A stretch of 64,000 nucleotides of DNA from Paraescarpia echinospica (taxonomy: Eukaryota > Annelida > Polychaeta > Sabellida > Siboglinidae). Below the pieces are notes generated by a model. The model saw only the letters and a program-made list of their open reading frames with translations, was not told the DNA's origin and ran no database searches. Position 1 is the stretch's first letter; each line of letters begins with the position of its first letter. Position numbers and translations under genes: made by a program. Below, piece by piece: positions 1 to 13,635 of this stretch. The stretch covers positions 30,735,992 to 30,799,991 of the forward strand of contig CM034541.1 of NCBI GenBank assembly GCA_020002185.1, in the 5' to 3' direction.

Positions 1-410
1 CAAAGTTGTCACGTCAAATGATGCAATTTTTCTTCTTGGTAGAACTTCTAACCCTTCGATCTTCTTTTCTTAACAAAATGTTCGGTTTTTCCAACCAGTG
101 GGCTCAGAATGGTGCCTGAAACTTTGCCGTCTTGTATGTAATACTGCATACACTCGATACTATCGATCCTACTGGAACACTGTTCCTGTGGATCTTAGAC
201 AATCCGTAGAACTTGGTGACTGTTTCTAATGTTGGGTAGATCCTATGGTACAGGGCCTCCAAAATTGTATTGATTCTTTTCGTCTTTTTCATGGTGTTAA
301 GTAATTTGCATTTATATACTCTAGTAGGGTCCCTTTTCAATGTCTCACAGGTGGTGACATTTGCTAGTAAATCTGTTATCTTTGGCGTCATATTATGTTG
401 TCTTCATTAT
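1..410 (-). pseudogene. Penelope-like element reverse transcriptase fragment
   Basis: Degenerate reverse transcriptase of a Penelope-like retroelement, reading right to left and running off the left edge. The frame from 391 to 104 contains KFYGLSKIH and then SIVSSVCSITY, matching the conserved K.YGLPKIHK and RPIVSS..S.TY segments of Penelope RTs; LKRDPTRVYKCKL matches the usual segment just upstream of them. The frame is then broken. In another frame at 48-1 the sequence reads ASFDVTTL, the RT motif A carrying the catalytic aspartate. The frameshift and missing downstream motifs make this a dead copy. Family assignment is from remembered motifs; no search was run. Confidence 0.75.
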
Positions 411-1597
411 CGAAGAAAGATAAAGGAGGCAACCAATGACAGTGGTCATGTGACACATCCGTAACGTCATTCCGCCGGTGAAGACTACGAGAAGCAATTT
501 TCAAAAGAAGAGAAAAAGGTTTCTTGTGAGGTAGTAATGTCATATTACATAATACATTGTTTGTAGCTGCGTTTTACGTCAAAGCTCTGTCAGCCGCCGA
601 CGTCATGAAGTTGTAAAACGACTGAAGCTTTCGTCCACACTAGCAGATTTGCTCGACTACCCCCACCCAACAGTGTCTGCGTATTTGATCATTGTATGCC
701 TATTCTGCTTCCATAAAGCCAGTATCATTAATTACTGCAGAAAATTTAGGTCAATCGTATGTTCGTTGTTTGAATTTTTGTATCATATGTGCGAAATTAA
801 TAAACCTTTCTGCCACCTTTCGTGTATTTGTCTACACATATCGTTCAAATATATATTTTCGATTGCTTGTGGTGCATTTGTACCAGCAGTGACAACTATA
901 TAGGTATTCATAAAGGCGTCAACGCCTGATTAAGATACAGATCATAAACATCTAACATAACAGTTATTCTACACGTGTCTGTTTACCCGTAAATATAATC
1001 TTCTGTTTTTAACCAGTGAACTCACACCTACTGGACGTGTAAGGTAAGTGGGGTGAAGATGCAACACTTAAGGAAAAATGTTCCCTACATGGTCCATGTA
1101 CATGAATTTTGACAACTTTACCTATGCATGGCATTGCTACCCCTAACTACTTATGGTAAAATGATGATTACCCGTCTTAACTGTCTAACTATGACAGGGC
1201 AAGAAAATAAAAAAGTGTGTAAAACTGGCGTCTTTCCCACCAGTGCAGGTAAGATGCCATTAGTACAGGGGCAAGTTGCCACCTGTGAAAATAAGACTAA
1301 TCTGAGAAGGAATGTTTCGATAATCAACTTCGATCAATTAAAATCGGGGCTGAACTAAAGATTGCACTAATTCGGAAATATTATGTTTTACTTGAACGGC
1401 CAGACTACACGCACACTCACACAAACAGAGACACGCGCGCGCAAACACACACATAATCTGACATGGGCATAAGGTCAGTGTTGTTAATAAAAGTAGGCAA
1501 ATATTCTAAAGTAATCGTATTGTTAACAACTCAAACTTATTTATTACGTCATGGTCAAAATCATTAAAATAAACTAAAACGTACAACATACAATTAC
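411..1597. other. No recognisable gene
   Basis: I see no coding homology here. A short CA/CG-rich run lies around 1408-1455. The small open frames (for example 649-903) have no recognised family features. Confidence 0.4.
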
Positions 1598-1715
1598 ATT
1601 TAGGCGCAACTTCCGCAAGTTTGTTTTCCAATGGCACAATCTTCATGAATCCAACAATGCTAAACTAAGCACTTAACCCAGTTAAATTTCGATCCATTCT
1701 TGTTGCACAAGTGAA
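1598..1715 (-). pseudogene. Duplicated C-terminal zinc-binding segment of a pogo-like transposase
   Basis: Minus-strand translation reads NWVKC, then a stop, then CWIHEDCA and KQTCGSCA followed by a stop. This C..C / H..C / C..C spacing resembles the small PHD-like zinc-binding tail found at the end of many pogo/Tigger/jerky-type transposases. It is a second, diverged copy of the segment at 1772-1885, repeated in the same orientation about 170 bp away. It keeps the cysteine after NWVK that the longer copy has lost to a stop, but has its own internal stop. Confidence 0.45.
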
Positions 1716-1771
1716 TCTGCATGTCGCAAAGAAACGTTAAAGTAACCTTAAGCTTACAAGATACTATTACA

Positions 1772-2243
1772 GTTTGGCGCAATTTCCGCAGGTTTGTTTT
1801 CTATTTGCACAATCCTCATGCATCAAACGATGACAACCTAATCACTTTACCCAGTCACATTTCGGTCCATTCTTGTCGTAGTAGTGAATATCGCTTGTTG
1901 CACAAAGGTTGCTGTCTTCGTCAGTGTCAACACTGGAATTGTCATCATCATGAAGATTGTCCATGTCTTCACTCGATGATGTCTCTGGAGATGTTACTTG
2001 TATTTTTTGGTCTACTCCCTCGTTTTGGGTCTCTTTTTGCGTGAACTGTCGTTTTTGATGCCTTTTCCATTTGCTTTTTTCGCTTATCGTCACGGTACTC
2101 TGGTAATGTGAGAATCGCTGGATGTTGCTTACGCTTGCAGGTAACTCGGTGCTTAGGAATTGTTGGAATAAAACCAACTTCCGCAAATTATGTAGACGGT
2201 TGCGGTTCACATGCACGATTGGCGCTTGATGGCGCAAAGTCAT
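1772..2243 (-). pseudogene. Pogo/Tigger-like transposase C-terminus (degenerate)
   Basis: The open frame from 2243 to 1842 has a basic region, a Ser/Glu/Asp-rich acidic stretch (SSSEDMDNL, SSVDTDEDSN) and ends GPKCDWVK followed by TGA. Reading through that stop gives HEDCANRKQTCGNCAKL, completing a C-terminal zinc-binding module. An acidic linker followed by a DWV.C..C...HE.C tail is typical of transposase-derived pogo/jerky proteins, though other transposon families carry similar tails. The premature TGA sits where a cysteine is expected, so this copy is probably dead. No DDE domain was recognised upstream (2244-2850). Confidence 0.4.
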
Positions 2244-2849
2244 CCGATGAGGAAGTTGAAGTTGATTGTATTTGGCTGTTTGGCGTAGCTCGTAAATGAC
2301 CTATGGCACCTACCAGCCGTTTCTTTCACCTCCTCAGCCGCACGACTAAGCTAAAATTAGAAAACTCTCGTTTGCACATGCGAATGAACATCACAAATAC
2401 ACAACACGTGTTGTTTTATTTAACTGATACGTAGCACAATATAAAGTTGTATTCCAGTTCATATTTCCAAAGTTATTTAACATAGAAACAAAACTGCAGC
2501 TTTATCGCAACTCAGCTTTTTGTGCCGTCAGGCCTCGGTTAGAGTAGTTCGATTTCATGGTTCTTATGTTTGATGTTTGGTCATGTTACGCCAAGATGTT
2601 CCCTCTCTGTGTTTATCGTGCTAGAGGGGCAAGAGTAAAGCTGTATTTACACATTATCTTAATGTGTCATACCTTTCCAATTGCAGCGGTGTTTACCAAA
2701 ACAGCCGTCGTCAATAAGGCCAGAAGGCACAATGAGACAACATTGTTCGCATACATTGTCACAGTTATTGGATTCTACAAAAAAGTTCTCCCTCGAAACT
2801 AGCTGGTGCAATGTTACTATTTGGATATTTGTGCGCACGTACTCTGGTA

Positions 2850-2918
2850 CACATTCACACACAAAAACACAAACACACAAACACACAAACACACAAACAC
2901 ACACGGGCTCGCGTCCAT

Positions 2919-3002
<84 letters not shown>

Positions 3003-3033
3003 ACACACACACGCACACGCACACGCACACACA

Positions 3034-3086
<53 letters not shown>

Positions 3087-3191
3087 ACACAACACACACA
3101 CACACACACTCTCTCTCTCTCTCTCTCCTCTCTCTCCCCTCCTCTCTGCACCTACCCTCTCTCGCACCCTCACCTCTCTCCTCTCTTCTCT

Positions 3192-3222
<31 letters not shown>

Positions 3223-3320
3223 CACACGCACACACACGCACACACACACACACTCTCTCTCCCTCACACCTTCTTTTCCTGCCACACACACACACACACT
3301 CTCTTCTCTCTCTTATCTCA
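2850..3320. repeat. Compound microsatellite cluster (CA, CT, TA)
   Basis: Alternating blocks of (CA)n, (CT)n and (TA)n fill about 470 bp. The apparent long open frames on both strands (runs of Leu-Ser, His-Thr or Tyr-Ile) are translations of these dinucleotides, not genes. The TA block near 2968-3000 and the CA blocks could form cruciform or Z-DNA. Confidence 0.97.
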
Positions 3321-4324
3321 TTACCACAATAATAAACATTAATACTACTACTACAATTTTCACACACACAATAATACGGCACGGCCAATATACACGCATA
3401 CACTCACATCGCACGCATACATAAACACCATCACTAACACTAAAGCCAACAAACAATAAGTACGCTCAGCGATTCGATCAGGCATGCGGAATGACTTATA
3501 CAGTTATCATGTGATGTGACGTGTTGTCGTTAGTAACGCTATTACGTGTTGCTACCACCGACGCGAGCCGCGACAAAGATAGATCCTTGTTTGATATCAT
3601 GAGCTCTCGCTGACGATCTATACAAACAATACTTTCGGCGCAGTTCATTTTTGACAGAAACGACATCAATAACCGACAACCGCCGAGATCTAGATCTATA
3701 AGCGGATTAACACCCATTAAAACGGTCACGATGTGCGTCACGCATGACTATGCTTTCACGTGATCGGCTTTTGGCAAAGTGCCTATTCGTATAGCATCCA
3801 TATATCCATGTACTGACATAAACGCATCCTCGTATGCAAACTCGCGCGTAATTTTATATATGCACTTTACCACAAGAAAAAAAGGGAGTTACTGACATAT
3901 TATATGTTTGTTGTGAAAGTGTTACAATAGTTACACACCGCTCCCCTCTTTGGCTTTGATCTGTCTTGTATGGTGTTTAACTGTCAGTGCAACGTCGCCT
4001 ACCCTGAGCCTATCAAATCTGCTGCCAGGTGTTGCCTTTATGAAATAAAATGCGACAGTTACTGCCCTATCCACTATCGCCTTTCACATTGAATTATGAT
4101 AACATAGCATGGAAACGTAACCTGGTGTGTGAACTGTCAACCTATTGCTAACACAATGGGAAGAACTGCGCAACTGGTCGTGTCGTGAGTAAATTAAATA
4201 CATCAACATTGTGGGTGTATCCGCAGAGAGCCTGCTAGGACTGTGTTACTACTAAGTTATACAAGTATTTTACTCGACGATTGTTCGTGATATTGCGAGT
4301 AAACATTAATTAACAAATGAATAA
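3321..4324. other. No recognisable gene
   Basis: Ordinary AT-rich DNA. The 81-codon frame at 3741-3496 (minus) has no recognised features. Confidence 0.4.
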
Positions 4325-4606
<282 letters not shown>

Positions 4607-5842
4607 TGTCGGTCGTCCGCTGGCCCATATGAATTAGTATCTGGCTATAGAAAGAAGTGTTTGTATGTGGACGAATAATCTTCGCGCATTAATTTCAGGC
4701 TGGATGCTTCCCGGAGAAGTCGCGATGGTGTTCTATTGAGCAGGTCTGCCAGAGAGTGAAGTGTACAGCTCTTTGAGCAGTCCTGGGGACAGGATACTGC
4801 GCTGTATAAGAACTTTCTTTTACTTTGTTGCATTTGTGTGTGGGAACTACTCTATCGATATATATTACGATATTTGCCCATGTGCAATATTTTGTTGCCT
4901 GTTTGTGAATTTGAATAAAGCATTGAATACGTATACTAGATGTAATGTAATTATACGTTCCGTTCCGTATATTCGGGTTGTTGAATTGCTATGTTGCAGC
5001 TGTTTCAGGAGAAAGGGTAAACGAATAATATACACATTTATATAATTGCTGTCTTCGCTATATTCCAATGTTACACACGGGTACTTATACATTCTCGTCG
5101 CATGTCTTGAAACCCATATATATTATGCCCTGTGCGAGTGTTGCATATCGTCTCGTGTAGTGATTTGCGTCACACGGTTTCTAAAGAAATAGCTTAACCG
5201 AAATTCAGTCATGAATATTGCAAACACAATAGCCAACGATTGTCGCATTAGTTGGTAATGTTTCCTATATCACTGGTGTCATTCAGATATCCACAAAGTT
5301 GTTGTAGTGATGAAATACTGTATTGTTACGTGTCCAAATGGCTGAATGTGGCGGTTACCTCTGTCTATTATTTGGAAAATGTCATGGCGGGTGAACAATT
5401 TACATTTAGTGTATTGCTGACAGATAATAAAATTAAACTCGATGAACAAATATTTATTTCCATAAAACAACAATTAAGTCACTGTTTTAAAATCACCCTT
5501 TTGATTACCGTTTGCAAAGTAAGGAACAATCGCAGAAAACACGTAAATTTGCTACCAATGGGGTCACACCCGTCTAACAATTACTCCCGTAAGAACCCTC
5601 AAACGATGAATTTAGAAAACAAAAACAATGCATTTTCTACTTCTCTCAGTCGAAGTCAGTATGATATATATATATATATGATTTAACCTTTGACATTAAA
5701 TGAGGACATTTTGGGTAATCGGTTTGTCCATCTGGTTGCGCAAATGACAGCAGAACATGCGAACGATCTCGATATAGTTTCATGCAATACCTACTGCTGC
5801 GGCTGCTCGGCAACGTTGGCTACGTCCCAAACTACGTCGACA

Positions 5843-6010
5843 TACGCACATGCGCACACGCGCACACGCGCACACGCGCACACGCGCACACGCGCACACG
5901 CGCACACGCGCACACGCGCACATGCGCATACGCACACGCGTACACGCACTCACTCGCACGCGCATCACACGCACCGCACGCGCACGCGCACACATACACA
6001 CATGCAAACA
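5843..6010. repeat. CACACGCG-type microsatellite
   Basis: Tandem CACACG/CGCACA units, decaying at the right end, at the close of duplication unit 1. Alternating purine-pyrimidine with CG steps is a favourable Z-DNA sequence. Confidence 0.95.
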
Positions 6011-6595
6011 CGCGTTGGCTATATTCCAATGATACACACTGAAGCGAATACATTCCTCGTCGCGTGTTCAGAAACCCATATGTTGTTCGCCCCGTGCGAG
6101 TGTTGAATGTGGTCTCGTGTAGTGATTTGCGTCACACGGTTTCTAAAGAAATAGCTTCACCAAAACCCAGTGATGAATATTGCAAACACAGTGCAGTGTT
6201 AACAAAATAGCCAACGGTTGTCGCATTAGTTGTTAATGTTTCTCAATCACCAGAATCATTCAGATATCCACACAGTTGGTGTTGTAGCGAAATAACGAAT
6301 AGTTGAGGGTCCAAATAGCTGAATGTGGCGGGTACATGTCTATTACTTGGAACATGTCATGGCTTGTGAAGAATTTGCATTTAGTGTCTTGGTGACATAT
6401 ACCACATTGAACTCGATGAGCAAATATTAAATTCCTTAAAACAACAATTGCAGTAATTAAGTCACTTTCTTAAAATCACCAAATCAAATATATTCAGCTG
6501 GTGAACATCGCACGTTACAATATGAAAACAACCTAGTAAGATACTACAATATCCTTCTGGAAATATATTTTCAGTAATAGAACATATTGTACATA

Positions 6596-6893
6596 TTACA
6601 CACATATACACACACATACGCGCGTGCACACAAACTCACGCACACACACGCACACACACACGCAAAGCACACAAAGTACACACATACACTCACGTACCCA
6701 AACTCGCTTGCACACAAACACAAACTCACAAACACATGCACGCACGCACACGCACACGCAAAGCACACAACGCACACACATACACACACATACACACACG
6801 CGCGTGCGCACAAACACAAATTCACACTCACACACACACACACACACATACACACACACACTCACACACACACAAACACACATACACACTGAG
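6596..6893. repeat. CA-rich microsatellite, internally repeated
   Basis: Impure (CA)n with a second-order repeat: CGCAAAGCACACAA recurs near 6660 and 6758. It is inserted within duplication unit 2. Confidence 0.93.
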
Positions 6894-7218
6894 GTTTCTC
6901 TAAACATAAATTTGTGCAGAATCTTTCACACAGCCAGTCACTTAAAACTTCGAAGTGGACCTTTTGCTTAAGAACCCTTAAGCAACGATGAATTTCAGGA
7001 ATAGAAACAAGACGTCTTCTACTTCTCACAGTCGAAGCCGTGTCGGTATGATGTATCCGATTTAACCTTTGACATTAAATAATATCATTTTGGGTTGTCG
7101 CTTTGTCTAACTGGTTAAGCAAATGACAACAGAACATGCGAACGATCTCAATAACGTTGCATGCAATACCTACTGCTGCTGCTGCTCGCCCACTTCGGCT
7201 ACGTCCCAAACTACGTCA

Positions 7219-7395
7219 TCACACGCGCACACGAACGCGAGCAGACGCGCGCACGCGCACAAGTACACACACACACACAGATGCGCATACACGTACACAC
7301 TAGCGCGCGCACCACACGCACATAGACGTATACACACACACGCACGTACACACACACACACAAACACACACACACGCGCATACAGACAGGCACAC
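7219..7395. repeat. CA/CG-rich microsatellite
   Basis: Impure CA-rich tract at the same relative place in unit 2 as the 5843-6010 array in unit 1. It makes up part of the 179-codon frame at 7123-7662, which I do not believe encodes a protein. Confidence 0.93.
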
Positions 7396-10262
7396 AAAAA
7401 CTGGCAAAGTAGTAACTACGCACGTAAAGTAGACATGGCGCGTAAACATACTGATTACTGTCGCATGTTCTGCTATCATTCCCGCAACCAGTTAGACAAA
7501 ACGGCTACTTCCAAGTGTTCTGGTTTGCACAATAGTATCAACGTCTACATCGGCCAATTCATACTAATCTTCTGTGTGTCATTGAAAGTGTTATGGCGTC
7601 ATTGTGCTCTTGTGAACGAGGTACCTGCTTTATGGTGTGTCATTATTTATTATGAGCCCTGAATCCAGACGATGTGGTGGATATCAGTCGGCTAAAAATA
7701 GTTACTGATCCACGATAATGGCTCGGTTATCAACGGTAGCGCTAAACGTTTATCAGTTATGGGTACGTTGTAAGTATACAAGTTTCAGTGCAATACATGT
7801 TCTGCGACTATAACCTACGTCAGCACAAAATCGTTCACGTTTTAGTAAAGAATCAACTAGTTTTATTGGACTTGTGACACTGTCCGGACCTGTTATATTA
7901 CCCGGTCAACACGCACTGCATCTGTGTAATACATTCCAGTGTTTTAACTGCAATGTGAATATGACATGCGAGTGTAGTGTTTTGTCATTACTGAGGAATA
8001 TTGCAACTTTGAAATCGGGCCTATGGTTTTGGAACAAGGCCAGCGTTCCGCCCAGTTTACCAATTACATTACCAATGTCATCCAAATGGTGGCCTTGTTT
8101 GAACGTCTTTAATTACGTGACATGGTAATTTGATCTATCATTGAAGCAGAAGACACGGTCACGGTTGGGTGCGTTGCTTGAATCAAGCCAGCATACGAAC
8201 GTACAGAAGCTGCAGCGTATGACAACCTTCCTACCATTAATACACTGTTATCTATATGTTATCTTATCGCGATTTGATGTGATGAGACAAGCACCTTCAT
8301 ATATGTAATACCTGCATGATATATGTATTTCTGCTATTATGAACAATCGAAGATTTTTTAACATAGTAATATTAATATATAAACTAAACAAAAACCATCC
8401 CAAATAAACTGGTTTTTTTTTAAATTGGTAATATACATAATACAATAGGTTTAATGTTTCATTAAATTTGTGCATTAAAATAAAACAACTGAATGTATTT
8501 CAACAACTGAGGTACCATTTTGATTATCATGGTCTGCGGAATCGAAAAGGATACAAAACTCTATTTTGTCATTTTGCAATTTAATATCCACTTTGCTGTG
8601 GTAAGTGGCATATACAAGCGGCAGTCTATCAAATGGTTGTATTGCAAGATTTAAACAACCTGTTCATTGTTCTACCTAGTGCATGTTATCCAGAACTTGA
8701 CTCATTTTATATCGACGCATATATAATAGGGCAACTTAGCTTATCGTAGTCTTCCTCCATAAATTATTGCATCGACTATGCTGTTAATTGTTGTAGTTCA
8801 CGATCATGTTTGATTTGGTACACACACATATGCACATGCGCACAAACACACACATTCGCATACCCCACGCGTGCACACACACAGACACACGCACGCGTTT
8901 GTTTCATACTGATTCTTTCTGCCACTCGAAACAAAATTACGTGATGTGGTACTTTCGATTTGTTGCGAACAAAAACGTTGTGTTTCTCTTCAGCCACCTT
9001 TCCAATGTGTGCCTGGTGTAAAACATGATATACAAGCATGGTAGTGATATGTCTTTGTGTTGCATCTGCGAGTTCGTGAACAGCGGGTCGTCATAACTAA
9101 GTGGTGATGTGGAATAGAACTATGTCCTGTGATTCTAAAACCTGGACATATTCGCTTCCGGTTGATAGAACTGCGCAAGCGAGGAACGTGCTCTGTGTGA
9201 ACGGTTGTCCTACAGCAAAGTCGGTCAACATCGGTTAATCATCTACACTGGAGCAAGGTTCTTAAAGCGATTCTTTGAGAATTTTAATATCTCTGTAATC
9301 TACGCAATTATTAATTATCGAAAAAATTACTTTGGCCCCATCTTCACAATCCGTATAAGGCATGCTCATGAATATTCGGGACTGTCCGTCAGACTTCGAT
9401 TCGAGTGAATAGATGCAAGAAAAACGTCATCAACCTGTGTGTATTTCGATTAGCCACCGCCATGTGAATGAGTCGTGACCGATAAAATTATGAAAAGGAA
9501 ACGTGGACCAGCTGCTGTTTATGTCAGAGATTCGGCACTGAAAAAAATATATGGAATACACGGAGAATTAACATAGCGACAGCTAATGAAAGATGGATTG
9601 ATTTCAAAGAAAAAAACACCAGCTCTCCACGCACGAAGGTCGAACAGCCGATGACATATTGCATGATTGGCATAGTTTTTGATGGAATATAAAAACATAC
9701 GAAATATCGCCTATGGTACTATCATGTTCCTGTTTCACTAGGTATATCTGGCTGTACATTTTTTTATTTAGTTTTAATGAAACGATTATGTAACAGAAAC
9801 TTATTGAAGCCAATAAACATTCAATAATGAAACCATTTTGTTTGCACTATAAATTCAGCTGCTATTTCCTTAAGCAGTATAAATGCAACATTATGCATCA
9901 CGTGAAATAATGTACGATATTAAAACAGCATAGGTGGTTATGTACTTTCCTATCTACATAAGGTTTACTTTTAGTTTGAAAAATGTACATCTATAAAGAG
10001 CTTAATAACATTATTGTCGACAAAGTATTAAAATATATTGCATTAGTATAACAACATGTTTTATTTTGTACTGGGAATGCACTAATTGTTTGTATTAAAC
10101 ATCATTTATAGTAATTTTTATACCCTACTCCCAGTATAGTTCACTTAAGACAAACTTGTTTCAAACATTTTTGAAGACTATGCTTTAGAACACAATTCAA
10201 ACAAGATGATCACAAGAGAGCATCAATTTGATTATGTACTGCTACTGCTATTTTGTAACATA
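7396..10262. other. No recognisable gene; short CA microsatellite
   Basis: A CA tract at 8817-8897 is the only repeat noted. The small frames, such as 8475-8248 minus and 7874-8128 plus, show no domain features. Confidence 0.4.
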
Positions 10263-10600
10263 ATGACGGAATGTTGTGGATTTGGATGCACAAATCGATC
10301 GATTGCACAAAGCCATTTGAAACATGTAGTGATGAACATATTCCCAGCAAAAGCCACACGGAACTAATGTGGCAGAACAAAGTCAGATATTTTCTTCACT
10401 ACTGTGTCAGTTAACACATTGTCCAATTAATAGCACTGCTATGCATTTTGATACACAAAGCTATGAGATGCACACATCCATTTGAAACACGAAGTGATGT
10501 AAACTTCCCAGTAGATGTCGCACAGAATAGAATGGGGCAGAATAACAGTCAGACATTATCTTATGTCAGGTGACCCATTGTCAATTAATGGCACTGTTGA
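10263..10600 (+). pseudogene. THAP-domain-like remnant with a 165-bp tandem duplication
   Basis: A frame starting at 10263 reads MTECCGFGCTNR and, about 20 residues later, IFPAK. This is the layout of a THAP zinc finger start (C, four residues, C, later FP). After a shift of one base the sequence continues TELMWQNKVRYF, resembling the W....R region of THAP domains. The segment from the CATTTGAAACA at about 10313 is repeated at about 10478, 165 bp later. THAP domains occur in host proteins and in P-element-type transposases. The frame break and duplication suggest a remnant, and the assignment is tentative. Confidence 0.3.
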
Positions 10601-11041
10601 GTAGAGCTCTTCAATTTCCTGTTTCCATCAGCTCGGCTACTTTAAAACTGTTGATGGTCAAAATGTTCCTGCAAATAAAAAAGTTGAATCTAGGAAATTG
10701 AGCATATGTTCACCGACTCCCAGAGGGCTGTGGAGAACAGGGAAACGTGGAGAGAGCTGGTTAAGAAGTCGTCAGTGGTGCCCCAACGATCCTTACTGGG
10801 AAAGTGACGTGACGTGAAGGAGCATAAATATGAGTTAACTAATTCAACACTATGCAGATTAATTCATTTTATATATTATACTATGGAACTTATCACGAAG
10901 TGTACAGCTGGCTAAATGGGAAATAAATACAAGAGAGCCTTGCCTTGTTATGCTGATTCAGTCAGACTAACATCCCAATCCATTACTTTGGCCAACTTAT
11001 AATTTGCTTCTACATAATTACCTGTATGCATTGGTCATATA
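10601..11041. other. No recognisable gene
   Basis: Nothing recognised. Confidence 0.4.
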
Positions 11042-11130
11042 CAGTGCACTCCAAATAACTCGAACTCACATAAGTTGATTTTCGCTAAGATAAGTCAATA
11101 TTTTCTCTCGGTCTTGGGCATAGGTCCCAA
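11042..11130 (+). mobile_element. Pogo/Tigger-like terminal inverted repeat remnant
   Basis: Begins CAGTGCACTCCAAATAACTC directly after TA and continues with CGAAC, ATAAGTTGA, TTTTCGCTAAGATAAGTC and TTCTCGGTC. Pogo/Tigger-type termini start CAGT at a TA target and carry repeated AACTCGAA/TAAGTCGAA words leading into CTCGGTC, which is what is seen here in decayed form. No opposite terminus or transposase was found; a GA microsatellite starts about 90 bp further on. Confidence 0.4.
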
Positions 11131-11218
11131 TAAGGGGTCCTTATGATGACTTTCTATTTATCAGAAATTGCACTTATCAGTAATTGTTATGGGTCTCTTA
11201 AGGTTTGGCGGGCGAACA

Positions 11219-12236
<1,018 letters not shown>

Positions 12237-12611
12237 GGCGCATCACATAGACCCGTGTTAAACACCATACCACAATGCATAGGACTAAAACATCAATACG
12301 ACTTGTGGCTACTGAAATATACTTTATTCTTTATTATACAATACATTTATGTTTCTATCACCTTTTTATTTGCATACGAAAACAGAAGAGAGATAACACT
12401 GATGGTGGGGCAAAAACCAAATAAACGTAAATGTTATGACCATTTCTGAAAGACCCCAAAACCAATAAATGTGAACCGGAACTAGGTTATCACATCACGA
12501 GAACATAAATAGCTTGTCAAAAATAATGACATTAATTTGTAAGATAGTACACCAATAGTTTATTTGCTGGGGTGACAATAATAACATTTTCTCATTAACA
12601 GTTATTGTTAA

Positions 12612-12722
12612 CACACAGACAGACAGACAGACAGTATTTATTTTGACCATCATAAGCACATAAACTACAATACCATATTAGTTGTAAGGCCAGGGAGGCT
12701 CCCATTAAGACAATTATATAAC
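12612..12722 (-). mobile_element. 5'-truncated LINE tail ending in (GTCT)n
   Basis: Read on the minus strand this ends AATAAATACTGTCTGTCTG, a tetranucleotide tail like those of several invertebrate non-LTR retrotransposons (I/Nimb-type tails look like this). It is absent at the matching place in unit 2 (about 18830), where the flanks join directly at GTTAACAACACC. It therefore probably inserted after the segmental duplication. Only about 110 bp remain, with no coding sequence. Confidence 0.5.
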
Positions 12723-13635
12723 AACACCACGTCCAAAACATATTATATTCGAGTATACTGCGTTCTAATAGGTAACGTCCAAACAAGACAATATAAAACA
12801 CGATCCTTGTACAGGGATATGTGCAGTTAGTAGTTTAAATTATTATATTAATGTCAAATAATAAATATATGTCAAATAATAAAAAAGCGTGAGCTGCGTG
12901 TATTAACTTGATAGAAACATATCATAAAGACCATAATTGTTCAGGAATTAAGATAATGTCGATAATCAAGGAAAGAAGGCAACTTGGTGTTGTGCTCCCC
13001 ATCTATCAATAAGCAACTATTATTAAAGTGTCCATGGCAGTGGTTTCTTCAATGTGTGGTCTCATAGCCGGGCTGGGCCATGGCCATATATAAATGTCTG
13101 GTCTAACCATAAAAACGACCACAAAATGTCGCCAAACGTCTACTCGTATATACAACATATACACACACCACGTTATCAACAATATCGTTCATTAGTTTGT
13201 CGATCAAAATTTACAACAACTGAACATGCGATTGCGTTACGCGATGAAAACTACCAAATCTACGCAAGGTGGAGCCACGTGATCGCGTTCCGGTTTCCCG
13301 GTTTACCTCGCCCTAGGCCTTGTGCCTGCTGCTGAAGCGGATATCCGGCAAGTGCTGTATTCATTCCGTTGTTATCGTCAGAAGTATCATAATACCCATA
13401 AATGTAACATTTATTATTAACAGCTATCCAATGTCTACTCACCATTATTTTGTAGATCATTGAATGTAGTTGCGTCTCTCGCATTTTGCTGTGAACAAAT
13501 GTGATTAATGTATTGCAAACAGCGGGGCAGAATACGACGGTTGGGCGTGGGCTTAATTACACGCAAGTCGTACCACTGCTAGCCGCAGTGCAGACGAACA
13601 TCTGTGATAGGCGACGTGTGACGTGAGTTGAGGCA

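Larger units (their letters stand above)
5050..7230 (+). repeat. Tandem segmental duplication of about 1 kb
   Basis: Two diverged direct copies: 5052-5845 and 6012-7230. Anchors are GCTATATTCCAATG at 5057 and 6019, a block ending in GTCACACGGTTTCTAAAG near 5170 and 6132, and TTTAACCTTTGACATT at 5683 and 7063. The offset grows from 962 to 1380 bp because unit 2 has a large CA/CG microsatellite at 6596-6893 that unit 1 lacks at the same position. Each unit then runs into its own CA/CG-rich array. The 144-codon frame at 5252-5686 is not recognised and is not preserved in the second copy, so it is probably not a gene. Confidence 0.85.

Noticed and set aside
2681..3424. Long open frames of Leu-Ser/His-Thr repeats
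   Set aside because: They are translations of CA/CT/TA dinucleotides, open in several frames on both strands.
5252..5686. 144-codon frame as a gene
   Set aside because: Not conserved in the duplicate unit at about 6210-7060 and ends in a TA repeat.
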